Positions 39,473 to 50,876 of a stretch of DNA of 64,000 bases are shown here, one piece after another. The notes under the pieces were generated by a model, which saw only the letters and a list, made by a program, of their open reading frames with translations, ran no database searches and was not told the DNA's origin. Every line of letters begins with the position of its first letter. Position 1 is the stretch's first letter. The position numbers were made by a program, and so were the translations under genes. Where the stretch lies: assembly GCF_016834655.1 (NCBI RefSeq), contig NZ_JAENHP010000012.1, forward strand, positions 186,001 through 250,000. Reading direction: 5' to 3'. The stretch comes from Paractinoplanes ovalisporus (GTDB taxonomy: Bacteria; Actinomycetota; Actinomycetes; Mycobacteriales; Micromonosporaceae).

Positions 39473-40546
39473 ATGACGAACACGGCACAGAAACTGGCGG
39501 CCGGATGGGCCGCCCTCTACGGCACCCTGGCGCTGGTCTGGACCGTGACCGGCCGCGGTTTTCCCTACGGCCCCGGCGCCGACGGCAGCGAGACCAGCCC
39601 CCTGCGAGCCGTCACCCCCGAGGCCGGCGCTCCGGTCTTCGCCGGCGTCCTGCTCGTCACGGCCGTCCTCCTGCTGATCATGAGTGGCGGCCGGACGATC
39701 AAGGGCTTGCTCCGGTACGGGATCCTCGCCTACCTCGCCGTGGTGGCGATCACCCTGCTGGTCGTGCTGCCCGACACCCACCTGCTGACCCTGGCCGGAT
39801 ACGCGCCGATGCTGATCATCGGGCTGCCGTTCGGCTGGCCCCCGGTCGACTGGTCGACCGTCTTCACATGGACCCTGGCCAACCAGGCGTTCGCCGTCGT
39901 CGGTGGCCTGCTGATCGCCCGGGCCGCGCTGCGCTGGCAGTTCGGCACGGCCGGGGCATGCGAGGACTGCGGACGCGACGACCGGCCCGGCGGCTGGACG
40001 TCGAGGCAGTCGGCCGCGCTCTGGGGCCGGCGCGCGGCCTACGTGGCGGCGCTGATCCCGGTGCTCTACGCCCTCACCCGGTTCGCCTGGGTGCTCGGTG
40101 TTCCGCTCGGGCTGCCCTCCGACGCCCTGGACGAGCTGCGGAACAGCGGCGCCGTCTGGGCCGGTCTCGGGCTGGGCGCCTTCGCGGTGGTCGGCGCGAT
40201 CCTCACGCTGGGGCTGGTGCAGCGCTGGGGCGAGGTCTTCCCGCGCTGGACGGCCGGCCTGGCCGGCCAGCGGGTGCCGATCCGTCTGGCCACCGTGCCG
40301 GCGACGCTGGTGTCGATCTTTGTGATGTCGGCCTCGGTGGCCTTCTACGCCGACCCGGTCTTCTTCGACAAGCTCACCACCGACACGATGGCGGTCGCAC
40401 CCATGCTGGCCTGGCCGGTCTGGTCGGTCGCGCTGGGCGCGGCGACCCTCGCCTACCACCTCCGCCGCCGCCCGGCCTGCGCGAAGTGCGGCCGATCGGA
40501 CTCCCCCGCAGGGGTGGTGTCCCAGCAGCAGGCGGGCGCATATTAG
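39473..40546 (+). CDS. Polytopic membrane protein with CxxC pairs
   Basis: 357 residues with about eight membrane helices and two cytoplasmic zinc-ribbon-like pairs: ACEDCGRDDRPGG (about 163-175) and ACAKCGRSDSPAG near the C-terminus, so similar that they may form one metal site. I do not recognise a named family. It lies 63 nt downstream of the two-component genes in the same direction and may be their target or part of their signalling. Confidence 0.8.
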   Translation: MTNTAQKLAAGWAALYGTLALVWTVTGRGFPYGPGADGSETSPLRAVTPEAGAPVFAGVLLVTAVLLLIMSGGRTIKGLLRYGILAYLAVVAITLLVVLPDTHLLTLAGYAPMLIIGLPFGWPPVDWSTVFTWTLANQAFAVVGGLLIARAALRWQFGTAGACEDCGRDDRPGGWTSRQSAALWGRRAAYVAALIPVLYALTRFAWVLGVPLGLPSDALDELRNSGAVWAGLGLGAFAVVGAILTLGLVQRWGEVFPRWTAGLAGQRVPIRLATVPATLVSIFVMSASVAFYADPVFFDKLTTDTMAVAPMLAWPVWSVALGAATLAYHLRRRPACAKCGRSDSPAGVVSQQQAGAY

Positions 40547-40551
40547 ATCGC

Positions 40552-40743
40552 ATGGACTACGAATACGCGCCGCTGCGGTTGCCCTCGAATGTCGATCGGT
40601 TGACCGCGGCGGCGAGGCTCGCCATTCAGGCGGAGTTCTCGGGCTGGGAGCTGGCCCGGGTCCAGCTCTTCGCCGACGGCAGCCGCAAGGTGATGCTCCG
40701 CCGCCGGATCCAGCCCACTCCGCAGCCGGGGCTGAGTTACTGA
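40552..40743 (+). CDS. DUF5703-family small protein
   Basis: 63 residues: MDYEYAPLRLPSNVDRLTAA followed by AIQAEFSGWELARVQLFADGSRKVMLRRR. This highly conserved actinobacterial family (DUF5703) has no known function; the sequence suggests two beta strands and a helix. TATTAG begins 11 nt before the ATG and no Shine-Dalgarno is seen. A strong terminator starts at its stop codon. Confidence 0.88.
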   Translation: MDYEYAPLRLPSNVDRLTAAARLAIQAEFSGWELARVQLFADGSRKVMLRRRIQPTPQPGLSY

Positions 40744-40776
40744 GAGGGGCCCGTCCACACGGACGGGCCCCTCTCA
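40741..40776. terminator. Bidirectional hairpin terminator
   Basis: TGAGAGGGGCCCGTCC / GGACGGGCCCCTCTCA, a perfect 16-bp stem with an ACAC loop that includes the DUF5703 stop codon. It separates two convergent genes. Confidence 0.8.
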
Positions 40777-40800
40777 GGTCACAACTTCAGGCGCCGCCGG

Positions 40801-41481
40801 TCAGCGCTGGTGACCGGCGTGGTCATGGTCGTGCTCGTCCTCGTCCGGCAGGAACGGGTGCTCGTCGAGACGGCCGACCAGCAGGTCGCCCTCCTTGGGG
40901 GCGAACGGGCCTTCGCCGTCGGAGTCCTCGAACTCGTCGAGGTCGAGCGGGGCGGCGATCTCGCTGACCGTGAGCAGGCCGTCGAGCGGCTCCAGCTCGG
41001 GCACGTCGAGCGACGACAGCGACCCGTCGCCGGCCTGCAGCAGCTCGAGCACGGCCTCGCCGACGCTCTCGACCGGGCCGCCGTCCTCGTCCTCGGGCAC
41101 GGACTGGCGGCGCGCCTCCTCGGCCCGGCGCAGCAGCGCCGAGACGCTGGGCACGCGGTAGTCGCGGCGCTGACGCACCGAGAGCACCTGCGGGTAGGGG
41201 TCGGCCGAGTCACCCGGCTCGAAGCCGTTGACGCCCAGGCCGAAGCGCTGGTCGGCCTCGTTCGGGTCGATCGACTCGACGTCCCACGGCGTCACCTCGC
41301 CGAACGCGTCGAGCAGCTTCTCGTCGTACGCGAAGGAAGCGTTGTTCAGGTCGACGTACGCCTGCCAGACGCCGTCGTCGTCGACACGGCCCTCGGCCGC
41401 CTTGACCGCCGCGAGATGCGCCCGGGAGGCCTCGATCACTCGCTCGAGGGCGGCGTCGAGTTCCGCGTTCTGGTCGGTCAT
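40801..41481 (-). CDS. Acidic conserved actinobacterial protein
   Basis: 226 residues, very acidic (about a quarter Asp/Glu), soluble, with a helical N-terminus (EASRAHLAAVKAAEGR...LNNASFAYDEKLLDAFGEVTPWDVE) and a disordered, Asp-rich tail ending HDHDHAGHQR, which could bind metal. Homologues are sometimes labelled primosomal protein without evidence. It lies 21 nt downstream of the M20 peptidase gene and is probably co-transcribed. Function unknown. Confidence 0.8.
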   Translation of the reverse strand: MTDQNAELDAALERVIEASRAHLAAVKAAEGRVDDDGVWQAYVDLNNASFAYDEKLLDAFGEVTPWDVESIDPNEADQRFGLGVNGFEPGDSADPYPQVLSVRQRRDYRVPSVSALLRRAEEARRQSVPEDEDGGPVESVGEAVLELLQAGDGSLSSLDVPELEPLDGLLTVSEIAAPLDLDEFEDSDGEGPFAPKEGDLLVGRLDEHPFLPDEDEHDHDHAGHQR

Positions 41482-41502
41482 CGGTATGGGTCCTTCCGCA
41501 GG

Positions 41503-42810
41503 TCAGCTGTTCCGGAGCAGACGGTCGAGCACACGCACGCCGAACTTTAGTCCCTCCACCGGGACGCGCTCGTCGATGCCGTGGAACAGCGAAGCGAAGT
41601 TCAGGTCGGCCGGAAGCCGCAACGGGGCGAACCCGAAGCAACGGATGCCGAGCGTCGAGAAGGCCTTCGCGTCGGTGCCCCCGGACATCAGGTACGGCAC
41701 AGTACGCGCTCCCGGGTCTTCGGCGCGCAGCGCCGCCCCCATCGCGTCGACAAGTTCACCCCCGAACGCCGTCTCGACCGCGGGTTGCTGGTGCACGTGG
41801 TCGATCTCGATGTCGGGCCCGATCAGCTCGCGCAGCTCGGCCAGGAAACGGTCGGCCTCGCCGGGCAGGGTGCGGCAGTCGATGGTGGCCGAGGCCCGGC
41901 CGGGGATCACGTTGTCCTTGTAGCCGGCCTCGAGACGGGTCGGGTTGGCGGTGTTGCGGATGGTCGCGCCGATCAGGTTGGCGATCGGGCCCAGCTTGGC
42001 GATCGCCACCTCGGGGTTGTCCGGGTCGATGTCGATCTGCAGGGCGTCGCCGACCTGTTCGAGAAACGCCCGCACGGTCGGGGTGACCACGGTCGGGAAG
42101 CGGTGCCGGCCGACCCGGGCCACGGCCTCGGACAGGGCGGTGACCGCGTTGTCGTCGTGGATGAACGAGCCGTGCCCGGGGCGGCCGCTCGCGTGCAGGC
42201 GCAGCCAGTCCAGCCCCTTCTCGGCGGTCTGCACGAGATAGAGCCGCAGGTCGTCGTTCACCGTGTACGAATATCCGCCCACCTCGCCGATGGCCTCGGT
42301 GCACCCGTCGAACTTGTCGCGGTGGTTGTTCACCAGCCACTGCGAGCCGTACTCCATGCCGGCCTCTTCGTCGGCCGTGTAGCAGAGCACGATGTCGCGC
42401 GGCGGCACGTAGCCCGTGCGGGACCAGTCCCGGACCACCGCGAGCATCATCGCGTCGAAGTCCTTCATGTCGATCGCGCCGCGGCCCCACAGGTAGCCGT
42501 CCTTCTCCTCGCCCGAGAAGGGGTCGACCGACCACTCGCTCGCGTCGGCCGGCACGACGTCGAGGTGGCCGTGCACCAGCAGCGCCCCGCGGCTGCGGTC
42601 GGCGCCGGGGATGCGCGCGACCAGGTTGGCCCGTTTCGGCGCCGACTCGAAGAGCTCGACGTCGACGCCCGCCTCGCCCAGCTTCCCGGCGACGTATTCG
42701 GCGGCGGCCCGCTCACCGACCGTGGTGCGGGGGTCGCCGGTGTTGGTGGTGTCGATGCGCAGCAGGTCGCGGCAGATGCCGACGACCTCGTCGGCGGCGG
42801 TGGTCTCCAT
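41503..42810 (-). CDS. M20-family metallopeptidase
   Basis: 435 residues of the M20/ArgE/DapE group. Metal and catalytic motifs are LLVHGHLDVVPAD (His ligand and catalytic Asp), WGRGAIDMKD (bridging Asp), YTADEEAG (catalytic Glu, ligand Glu), and a C-terminal SGGTDAK with later His. A lid domain occupies about 190-310. It likely acts on a small peptide or acylamino acid in the cytoplasm; the exact substrate is unknown. It is the first gene of a unit with the acidic protein. Confidence 0.92.
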   Translation of the reverse strand: METTAADEVVGICRDLLRIDTTNTGDPRTTVGERAAAEYVAGKLGEAGVDVELFESAPKRANLVARIPGADRSRGALLVHGHLDVVPADASEWSVDPFSGEEKDGYLWGRGAIDMKDFDAMMLAVVRDWSRTGYVPPRDIVLCYTADEEAGMEYGSQWLVNNHRDKFDGCTEAIGEVGGYSYTVNDDLRLYLVQTAEKGLDWLRLHASGRPGHGSFIHDDNAVTALSEAVARVGRHRFPTVVTPTVRAFLEQVGDALQIDIDPDNPEVAIAKLGPIANLIGATIRNTANPTRLEAGYKDNVIPGRASATIDCRTLPGEADRFLAELRELIGPDIEIDHVHQQPAVETAFGGELVDAMGAALRAEDPGARTVPYLMSGGTDAKAFSTLGIRCFGFAPLRLPADLNFASLFHGIDERVPVEGLKFGVRVLDRLLRNS

Positions 42811-42892
42811 TTGACCTTCTTACCAGCAGGTTGTCACGGTGATGGGACGGGCCAGGTTTGGTCGGACCGATGGAAGGGGTACCAGCGCCGCC

Positions 42893-43489
42893 GTGTCTTC
42901 CTTGAATCTTCCCCCGCTGCCGCCGATGGGCGGCGAGACGACGGGACGCAACGTCGTCGACGTGATCACCGAGGAGCACCGCGAGCTGCTCGAGCTGTGT
43001 GACCGCCTGGTCGCCGACCCCGAGGACAAACGCCTGGCCGGGGTCGTGATCGCCGAGCTGTCCCGGCACCTGAGCGCCGAGGAGCAGTACCTCTACCCGG
43101 CCGTGCGGCGCACCGTTCCCGGCGGCGACGAGCTGGCCGACCGCGAGCTGGCCGAGGACCGCCAGCTGTTGGTCACTTTGCAACAACTGCAGAAGACGCC
43201 GGCCGCCGAGCGCGCCCGGCACACGGCGGCGGTGGCCGAGGCCGTACGCCGGCACGTGGACGCCGACGCCGAGGAGCTGCTGCCCGTCCTCGTGCAGATG
43301 GTGCCGATCGAGGACCTGATCCGCGTCGGCAACCGGTTCGAGACCGCCGAGGAGGCCGCGCCGACCCGTCCCCACCCTTCGACGCCGTCGACGCCGCCTT
43401 GGAACAAGGTGGTCGACCCGGCCGTCGCGGTCCTCGACAAACTCCGCGACGCGGTCACCGGCCGCACGACGTACTCCAAGGATTTGTAG
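42893..43489 (+). CDS. Hemerythrin-HHE domain protein
   Basis: 198 residues with an HHE cation-binding helical bundle: EEHRELLELCD, SRHLSAEEQYLYPAV and RRHVDADAEELLPVL supply the His and Glu ligands for a di-iron site. A Pro/Thr-rich hinge and a helical tail follow. It may bind O2 or sense oxidants or NO. GTG 42893 (start MSSLNLPPLPP) is chosen on composition; there is no good Shine-Dalgarno and the frame is open to 42839, so the start is uncertain. Confidence 0.85.
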   Translation: MSSLNLPPLPPMGGETTGRNVVDVITEEHRELLELCDRLVADPEDKRLAGVVIAELSRHLSAEEQYLYPAVRRTVPGGDELADRELAEDRQLLVTLQQLQKTPAAERARHTAAVAEAVRRHVDADAEELLPVLVQMVPIEDLIRVGNRFETAEEAAPTRPHPSTPSTPPWNKVVDPAVAVLDKLRDAVTGRTTYSKDL

Positions 43490-43589
43490 GTAAATCACCG
43501 GATTCGTTAACCCATTTGTCACATGTGGGGGATCTTTCAATCGTCTATAGGTCTAGCCTTCGATGTCTTCTTGGTCCTAACGTCACGTT

Positions 43590-44579
43590 ATGAACCTGGA
43601 GCTGCGGCATCTCAAGGTGGTCTGCGCCATCGCGGAGACCGGCAGCGTGACCAAGGCGGCCTCGCAACTCGGGCTGGCCCAACCGGCCCTGACCGCGCAG
43701 TTGCAGCGCATTGAACGCACGCTGGGCGGCCCGCTGTTCGAGCGGGACCGTCGTGGCGCCCGGCCCACAGCCCTGGGCGAGCTCGTTCTCGCCCGCGCCC
43801 GGGTGCTGCTCCCGGCGATGAAGGGCCTGCAGGACGAAGCGGCCCGGCTCGCCGGCGCGACCGGGCACGACACGATGAGCCGCTACCGGATCGGGGCACT
43901 GGGCGGCCCGATCATCGGCGGCATGGTCTCCCGTCTCGCCCAGGCCCAGCCCGAGGCCCAGATCACCACCCACGCGTCGTACTACGTGGACGATCTGGCC
44001 AACATGGTGCTGGCCGGCAAGCTCGACTACGCGCAGGTCGGCGTCTGCGGGGACGCGTTCCCCTCGGCCGACTACGGTCTGGTCTGGCAGACGATCGCGG
44101 TCGACGGCATCTGTGTGCTGATGCCCGAGGACCATCCGGGCAGCAAGGGCGTCGACGTCGACCTGGCCGAGCTGGCCTCGGAGTCGTGGGTGGCGGCGAC
44201 CGGTGACGGCTGCTTCGGCGACTGTTTCGCGGCCGCGTGTGCCCGGGCCGGCTTCACGCCCCGCCGCATGTTGGAGAGCGACGTGCGAGGCTGCATCGAC
44301 ATGGTCGAGTCGGGGCTGGCCCTGGCGCTGTGCCAGGGGACGTTCCGGCCCGGCTCGGGGCTGACCTCCCGGCCGCTGCGCGGGGCCCCGCTGCGCTGGC
44401 GGCTCGTGCTCGGCTGGCATCCCGACTCGCAGGCCGCGAACAGCGCGCCCAAGCTGATGGAGATGGCCCAGGAGGCCTACCAGGAGGTCGTCGAGCGCAA
44501 CCCCGACTTCGTCGAGTGGATGGCCGACTATCCGCAGCTGGGCGTGGTGAACAGCCTCGCCGCGGCAGCCGAGAAGTGA
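43590..44579 (+). CDS. LysR-family transcriptional regulator
   Basis: 329 residues: N-terminal winged HTH (LRHLKVVCAIAETGSVTKAASQLGLAQPALTAQLQRIERTLG) and a LysR substrate domain (about 95-300), with an unusual Cys-rich stretch GDGCFGDCFAAACARAG that could respond to oxidation or metal. The upstream 100 bp is AT-richer, with ACATGT-type dyads. No divergent target gene is adjacent, since hemerythrin points the same way. A terminator follows. Confidence 0.9.
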   Translation: MNLELRHLKVVCAIAETGSVTKAASQLGLAQPALTAQLQRIERTLGGPLFERDRRGARPTALGELVLARARVLLPAMKGLQDEAARLAGATGHDTMSRYRIGALGGPIIGGMVSRLAQAQPEAQITTHASYYVDDLANMVLAGKLDYAQVGVCGDAFPSADYGLVWQTIAVDGICVLMPEDHPGSKGVDVDLAELASESWVAATGDGCFGDCFAAACARAGFTPRRMLESDVRGCIDMVESGLALALCQGTFRPGSGLTSRPLRGAPLRWRLVLGWHPDSQAANSAPKLMEMAQEAYQEVVERNPDFVEWMADYPQLGVVNSLAAAAEK

Positions 44580-44581
44580 GA

Positions 44582-44609
44582 AAGGGCCCGGCGTCACCGC
44601 CGGGCCCTT
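44582..44609. terminator. Hairpin terminator, lysR/clp convergence
   Basis: AAGGGCCCGGC / GCCGGGCCCTT, a perfect 11-bp stem with a 6-nt loop followed by CTTCTTC. It serves the LysR gene and can also serve the convergent Clp ATPase gene. Confidence 0.8.
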
Positions 44610-44621
44610 CTTCGTGATGCG

Positions 44622-47153
<2,532 letters not shown>

Positions 47154-47284
47154 ACGTCTTCCCTCTTCTGTTGCGTATCCGTCGTGCGAGCGGCTTCACC
47201 GCCGCGCACGCCCCGTATCAGCGCCGTGCACCTGGTAACCATTCCCGAATTTCGCAGAAAGTTGACTCGGGTAGGCTCAACTTC

Positions 47285-47665
47285 ATGACCGTACCTCTCG
47301 TGATCGTCGACGGGGCCAACGTCGTCGGTTCCGTACCCGACGGGTGGTGGCGCGACCGCGCCGCAGCGGCCGTCCGCCTGCGTGACGCGCTGGCTCCGGT
47401 GCTGGTCCGGGGCCTGCCCGACCTGCCCGGCCCGGTCGCGGTGGTGCTGGTCGTGGAGGGTCAGGCCAAGCGGGTCGAGGCCGTCGAGGGCGGCGTCGAG
47501 GTGGTGAGTTCCCCCGGTTCGGGCGACGACACCATCGCCGAGCTGGCGAGTCGTGAGGCCGGCGACCGCCGCGTCGTGGTGATCACCGCCGACCGGGGGC
47601 TGCGCGATCGGGTGACCCCGCTCGGGGCCGAGGTGAGGGGTCCCTCCAGCGTGCCGCGCCGTTAG
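47285..47665 (+). CDS. PIN/NYN-like domain protein
   Basis: 126 residues with VPLVIVDGANVVGSVPDGWWRDR at the start and GDDTIAEL plus VVVITADRGLRDRV later. These place conserved Asp residues as in NYN/PIN ribonuclease folds, so RNA cleavage is possible but unproven. Automatic annotations sometimes call the family NTP pyrophosphohydrolase. TAGGCT (47272-47277) is 7 nt before the ATG: a likely leaderless gene, divergent from clp. Confidence 0.78.
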   Translation: MTVPLVIVDGANVVGSVPDGWWRDRAAAAVRLRDALAPVLVRGLPDLPGPVAVVLVVEGQAKRVEAVEGGVEVVSSPGSGDDTIAELASREAGDRRVVVITADRGLRDRVTPLGAEVRGPSSVPRR

Positions 47666-47674
47666 GATGGGCGG

Positions 47675-47842
47675 GTGATCGCACGCTCGGAGGCCCGCTT
47701 CGCGAGCTGGATCACGCCCCCGTTGCCCCTCTACGGCAACGATCACGAGCGCCGCGACTTCGCGCCCTCGGCATCGGCGCGCACGATGCCGCTCTGGACG
47801 CCGCCGCCGCTCTGGCCTCCGTGGCCCCTCCAGCACGGCTGA
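47675..47842 (+). CDS. 55-residue Trp/Pro-rich small protein
   Basis: A short frame starting GTG at 47675: MIARSEARFASWITPPLPLY, then GNDHERRDFAPSASART, ending PPPLWPPWPLQHG. It has five Trp/Tyr and many Pro. TAGGAT (47663-47668) ends 6 nt before the GTG, the same leaderless spacing seen at other genes here, and codon use is GC3-rich. No family is recognised. It may be a real small protein or a chance frame. Confidence 0.42.
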   Translation: MIARSEARFASWITPPLPLYGNDHERRDFAPSASARTMPLWTPPPLWPPWPLQHG

Positions 47843-47908
47843 CATTCCCCGGCGAGGCTGCTTTTGTGCGCCTCGGTATCTCCGCGAGCTGGACCTCTGC
47901 CGGTCACA

Positions 47909-47985
47909 CCTGATCTTGAGTCGACCTGATCTTGAGTCGAACCTGATCTTGCTCGGCCGGTTACGCCTGATCTTGCTGTAGCGCC
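47909..47985. repeat. CCTGATCTTG direct repeats
   Basis: CCTGATCTTG occurs at 47909, 47925, 47942 and 47966, the first two followed by AGTCGA. The 261-bp gap before the MFS gene holds nothing else that I can name. Confidence 0.7.
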
Positions 47986-48103
47986 ATCCCTAACCCCCAC
48001 CACCGGGGGCAGGGGGTGACCCTACGCCTCGGGCCGACCGCAAAGCCGGTTGTCCCCAGGGCAGCTCGCCGTTTGTCGCGCAGTCGGAAAACGGAGTCGC
48101 CCC

Positions 48104-49297
48104 ATGTCCGCACACGCCACCGAACGCGCCGGCGCACGCCTCGTGCTGCGTCAGCCGTACGTCAAACTGGTCCTCACCGCCACCCAGGTCGGCCGCCTCC
48201 CGCTGGCCGCCTCTCCCCTGGCCCTGCTGCTGTTCGCCCGCGAGTCGCTCAGCCTGGCCGTCACCGGTCTGATGGTCGCCGTCTTCACCGCCGGGATGGC
48301 CGTCGGCGCCCCCGTGCTGGCCCGCGCCGTCGACCGCTGGCGCCAGCCCCCGGTCCTGTACGGCTCGGCCCTGCTCTCCACGGCCGGCTACCTGGTCGCC
48401 GCCTCCGGTCCCGGCCGTCCCCTCGTGATCGGTCTCGGCGCCGCGCTGGCCGGGCTCGGCACCCCACCGCTCGAGGCCTGCCTGCGCGCCCTGTGGCCGG
48501 CCCTGGTGCCGGCGAACTCGGTGCACGCCGCGTACGCGCTGGACATCGCCGTCCAGGAGGTCATCTTCGTGACCGGGCCGCTGGTGACCCTGGGCGCGGT
48601 CGCGTGGGGTGGGCCCGCCGCCGGTCTCTACGCCGCCGCCCTGCTCCAACTGGCCGGGGTGGTCGCCTTTGTGCGCGCTCCGGCCGTACGGGAATGGCGT
48701 GGAACCCCGGCCAAGCGGCACTGGGCCGGACCGTTGCGTGAGCCCCGGCTGGCCGTGATGGTCGCCGGGGTGGCGTTCGTGGGCGCGGCCGTGGGCAGCA
48801 TCCCGGTCGTGCTCACCGGTTATGCCGAGGCGGCCGGTGACCGTTCCCTGACCGGGTGGTTGCTGGCCGCTCAGGCCGGGGGCGCGCTGGTCGGCGGGCT
48901 GCTCTACACGCGCGCGACGCCCGGTGGCCCGCGGCGGCTGCCGGTGCTGACCGCGATCTTCGCCGTGGGCTATCTGCCGTTGCTGATCGCGCCCGGCACC
49001 GCGGCCATGACCGCCCTGCTGATCCTGAGCGGGGTCATGTTGCCGCCTGTGCTGACGGCGGTTTTTCTGGCCGCGGACCGGCTGGCCCCGACCGGGACGG
49101 CGGTGGAGGCGTTCGCTTGGATCATGACGGCGTTCAGCGTGGGGAGCGCGCTGGGGGCGGCGGTGGCGGGGCCGCTGACCGACGCCGGGGTGCGGGCCGG
49201 GTTCGGCTTCGCTCCCGTGGTGGCGGCGCTGGCGATCGTGGCCATGATCGCCGCAACGTCAAGATCGGGACAACCAGCCCCAACCCGCCCGACCTAG
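48104..49297 (+). CDS. Major facilitator superfamily transporter
   Basis: 397 residues with about twelve membrane helices in two halves. The loop after helix 2 (ARAVDRWRQPP) matches the MFS motif A position in degenerate form. It resembles drug or small-molecule exporters of the DHA1 type; the substrate is unknown. ATG 48104 is chosen; an upstream open frame to 48050 is less hydrophobic and unlikely. The preceding repeats make promoter assignment hard. Confidence 0.88.
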   Translation: MSAHATERAGARLVLRQPYVKLVLTATQVGRLPLAASPLALLLFARESLSLAVTGLMVAVFTAGMAVGAPVLARAVDRWRQPPVLYGSALLSTAGYLVAASGPGRPLVIGLGAALAGLGTPPLEACLRALWPALVPANSVHAAYALDIAVQEVIFVTGPLVTLGAVAWGGPAAGLYAAALLQLAGVVAFVRAPAVREWRGTPAKRHWAGPLREPRLAVMVAGVAFVGAAVGSIPVVLTGYAEAAGDRSLTGWLLAAQAGGALVGGLLYTRATPGGPRRLPVLTAIFAVGYLPLLIAPGTAAMTALLILSGVMLPPVLTAVFLAADRLAPTGTAVEAFAWIMTAFSVGSALGAAVAGPLTDAGVRAGFGFAPVVAALAIVAMIAATSRSGQPAPTRPT

Positions 49298-49708
49298 GGG
49301 GACCCCCACCCTAATCTCTCGGCGAGGAGGAGCCGGCCGCTGTCCACAATACTGCGTCCCAGCACGGTGCCGGCGAGTTGTCCACAGGCCCGTTTGACGG
49401 GCGGGCGCGGCGGAAAGTTGATCACTGAAGAGTGGTGGAATTCGCGCCCGGGGGTGAATGTCGTGGGTCGCAGGGCGGGCGTACGCTTCCCGCGAGGGCG
49501 GCCGGAATGTCACTCTGAGGATTCATTCCCGTTCATTCGCCGGTCGGATCACGGACTCTCCGGCAGCGCCGGAGAGGCGGTTCCGATCAGGCCGTCCAAC
49601 AGGGACACTGGGGCCGCCGCCACAGGGGGACGGCCCGGCGGGCGGGGCAGGAACGGGGCAGTAGTCTGAGGTCCACAGTCGGGTTCCACACAGCAGGAGG
49701 CTCCACGG
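49298..49708. other. Promoter region of the FtsK-like operon, no gene
   Basis: No coding frame is supported in this 411-bp gap. It contains a perfect CTCTCCGGC-AGC-GCCGGAGAG hairpin at 49556-49576 and a TAGTCT -10-like box at 49662-49667. AGGAGG follows just before the GTG of the first operon gene. A GGGGGACCCCC hairpin at about 49298 may end the MFS transcript. Confidence 0.5.
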
Positions 49709-49969
49709 GTGGCCAGTGTCGCCGAAGTCAAAGCGGCTGTGGACGCTGCGTTGCAGCAGGTCACCGACGGGCAGCAGGCGATACAGGCGGCCCGCGAAAA
49801 GATCGGCGAGGCCCAGCAGAGTCTCGCGGCGGCGCTCGACGGCAGCGGCAACGAGGCGGTGGGCGCGGCGCACGCCCAGCTGTCCCAGGCCGACCAGTCC
49901 CTCGAGGAGTGCCTGGGGGCGACGCTGGCCGCGATCGAGCAGGCCCAGCAGTACACGGCGAACCTTTGA
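49709..49969 (+). CDS. Small helical protein (DUF6244-like), operon gene 1
   Basis: 86 residues predicted to be almost wholly helical: VAEVKAAVDAALQQVTDGQQ, then QAAREKIGEAQQSLAAAL and AAHAQLSQADQSLEECLGA. Its size and two-helix look recall WXG100/ESX substrates, but the WXG turn is absent (LDGSGNE takes its place). I associate it with the DUF6244 family from memory. AGGAGG precedes the GTG. It is the first of four genes with gaps of 4, -8 and -4 nt. It may be a partner or cargo of the FtsK-like ATPase. Confidence 0.82.
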   Translation: MASVAEVKAAVDAALQQVTDGQQAIQAAREKIGEAQQSLAAALDGSGNEAVGAAHAQLSQADQSLEECLGATLAAIEQAQQYTANL

Positions 49970-49973
49970 CGAG

Positions 49974-50876
49974 ATGTCACTGATCCAGGATCTCGGCGCC
50001 CAGCTCCGCGCGACCTCGGACGAGCTGCCCACCGGTCAGGTCACCGTGGCGCTGGAGAAGCTGCGCAGCGCCACCGAGCTGCTCAACTGGGTGCGCGAGA
50101 CGTCGCAGGACCCGATGGGCGTGCCCCAGCTCGGCAACGCCACCGAGCACGCCGAGCGGGCGGCCGCCGCGCTGCGCCTCGCGCAGGACTCCATCGCGCG
50201 CTATCTGGCGAGCATCGGCCTCTCCGGTGAGGGCGCCGCCCCGCCCGACCGCGACTGGAAGGCCGGCCTCGAGAAGCCGCGCGACACGAAAGAGCCGGAG
50301 GCCGAGAAGGAGGAGTCCGAGCAGCTCGGCCCCTGGTGGCAGACCCGCGTGACCAAGCTGACCGGCGAGCCCGCTCCGGAAAAAACGGAAAAGTCTGACA
50401 AGAGCACAGACACCGCGGAGCTGCTGCGGCGCGTCGCTTCCGGCGTACGGGCGGGTGACCGGGCCCGCCTCGGCCGGGAGTTGCACGGGGTGAATGCCTC
50501 GACCGGGCTCGCCCTCTCGGCGGTCAGCTCGCCGGTGCTCAGCCGTCTGGCCGGCGACCTGCTCGGTCACGAACCACGCCCCGAAGACGTGCCGCGCCTG
50601 CGCTCGGCCGCCGAGGGCCGGGTCAAGTCGCTGTTGCCGGGCACCTCCCCGGCCGTGCTGGAGACGCTGATCGGCCGCATCTGCCGGGTCCCGACCGAGG
50701 GCGGCGGCCCGAAGAACCATCCGGCCGACAGCGCGGTCACCGCCGGCGTCCTGACCGGCGTGCTGCTGGCCCGGCTGGGCCGCGACGCCGGATCGCTCGA
50801 CCCGTCCGCGCCCGACCCGGTGCGGCCGCCCGCCGAGCAGGCCGAGCCCACCACCAGGCCGGGGCGCCATGGCTGA
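49974..50876 (+). CDS. Helical accessory protein, operon gene 2
   Basis: 300 residues. The N-terminal 85 (MSLIQDLGAQLRATSDELPT...SATELLNWVRETSQD...ALRLAQDSIARYLASIG) form a helical hairpin like the first gene's product. A charged Pro/Glu/Lys linker (about 90-150) follows, then a second helical domain (about 155-285). No membrane segment, signal or catalytic motif is seen. It starts 4 nt after gene 1 and overlaps the ATPase gene by 8 nt. An adaptor between the small protein and the motor is a reasonable guess. Confidence 0.82.
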   Translation: MSLIQDLGAQLRATSDELPTGQVTVALEKLRSATELLNWVRETSQDPMGVPQLGNATEHAERAAAALRLAQDSIARYLASIGLSGEGAAPPDRDWKAGLEKPRDTKEPEAEKEESEQLGPWWQTRVTKLTGEPAPEKTEKSDKSTDTAELLRRVASGVRAGDRARLGRELHGVNASTGLALSAVSSPVLSRLAGDLLGHEPRPEDVPRLRSAAEGRVKSLLPGTSPAVLETLIGRICRVPTEGGGPKNHPADSAVTAGVLTGVLLARLGRDAGSLDPSAPDPVRPPAEQAEPTTRPGRHG

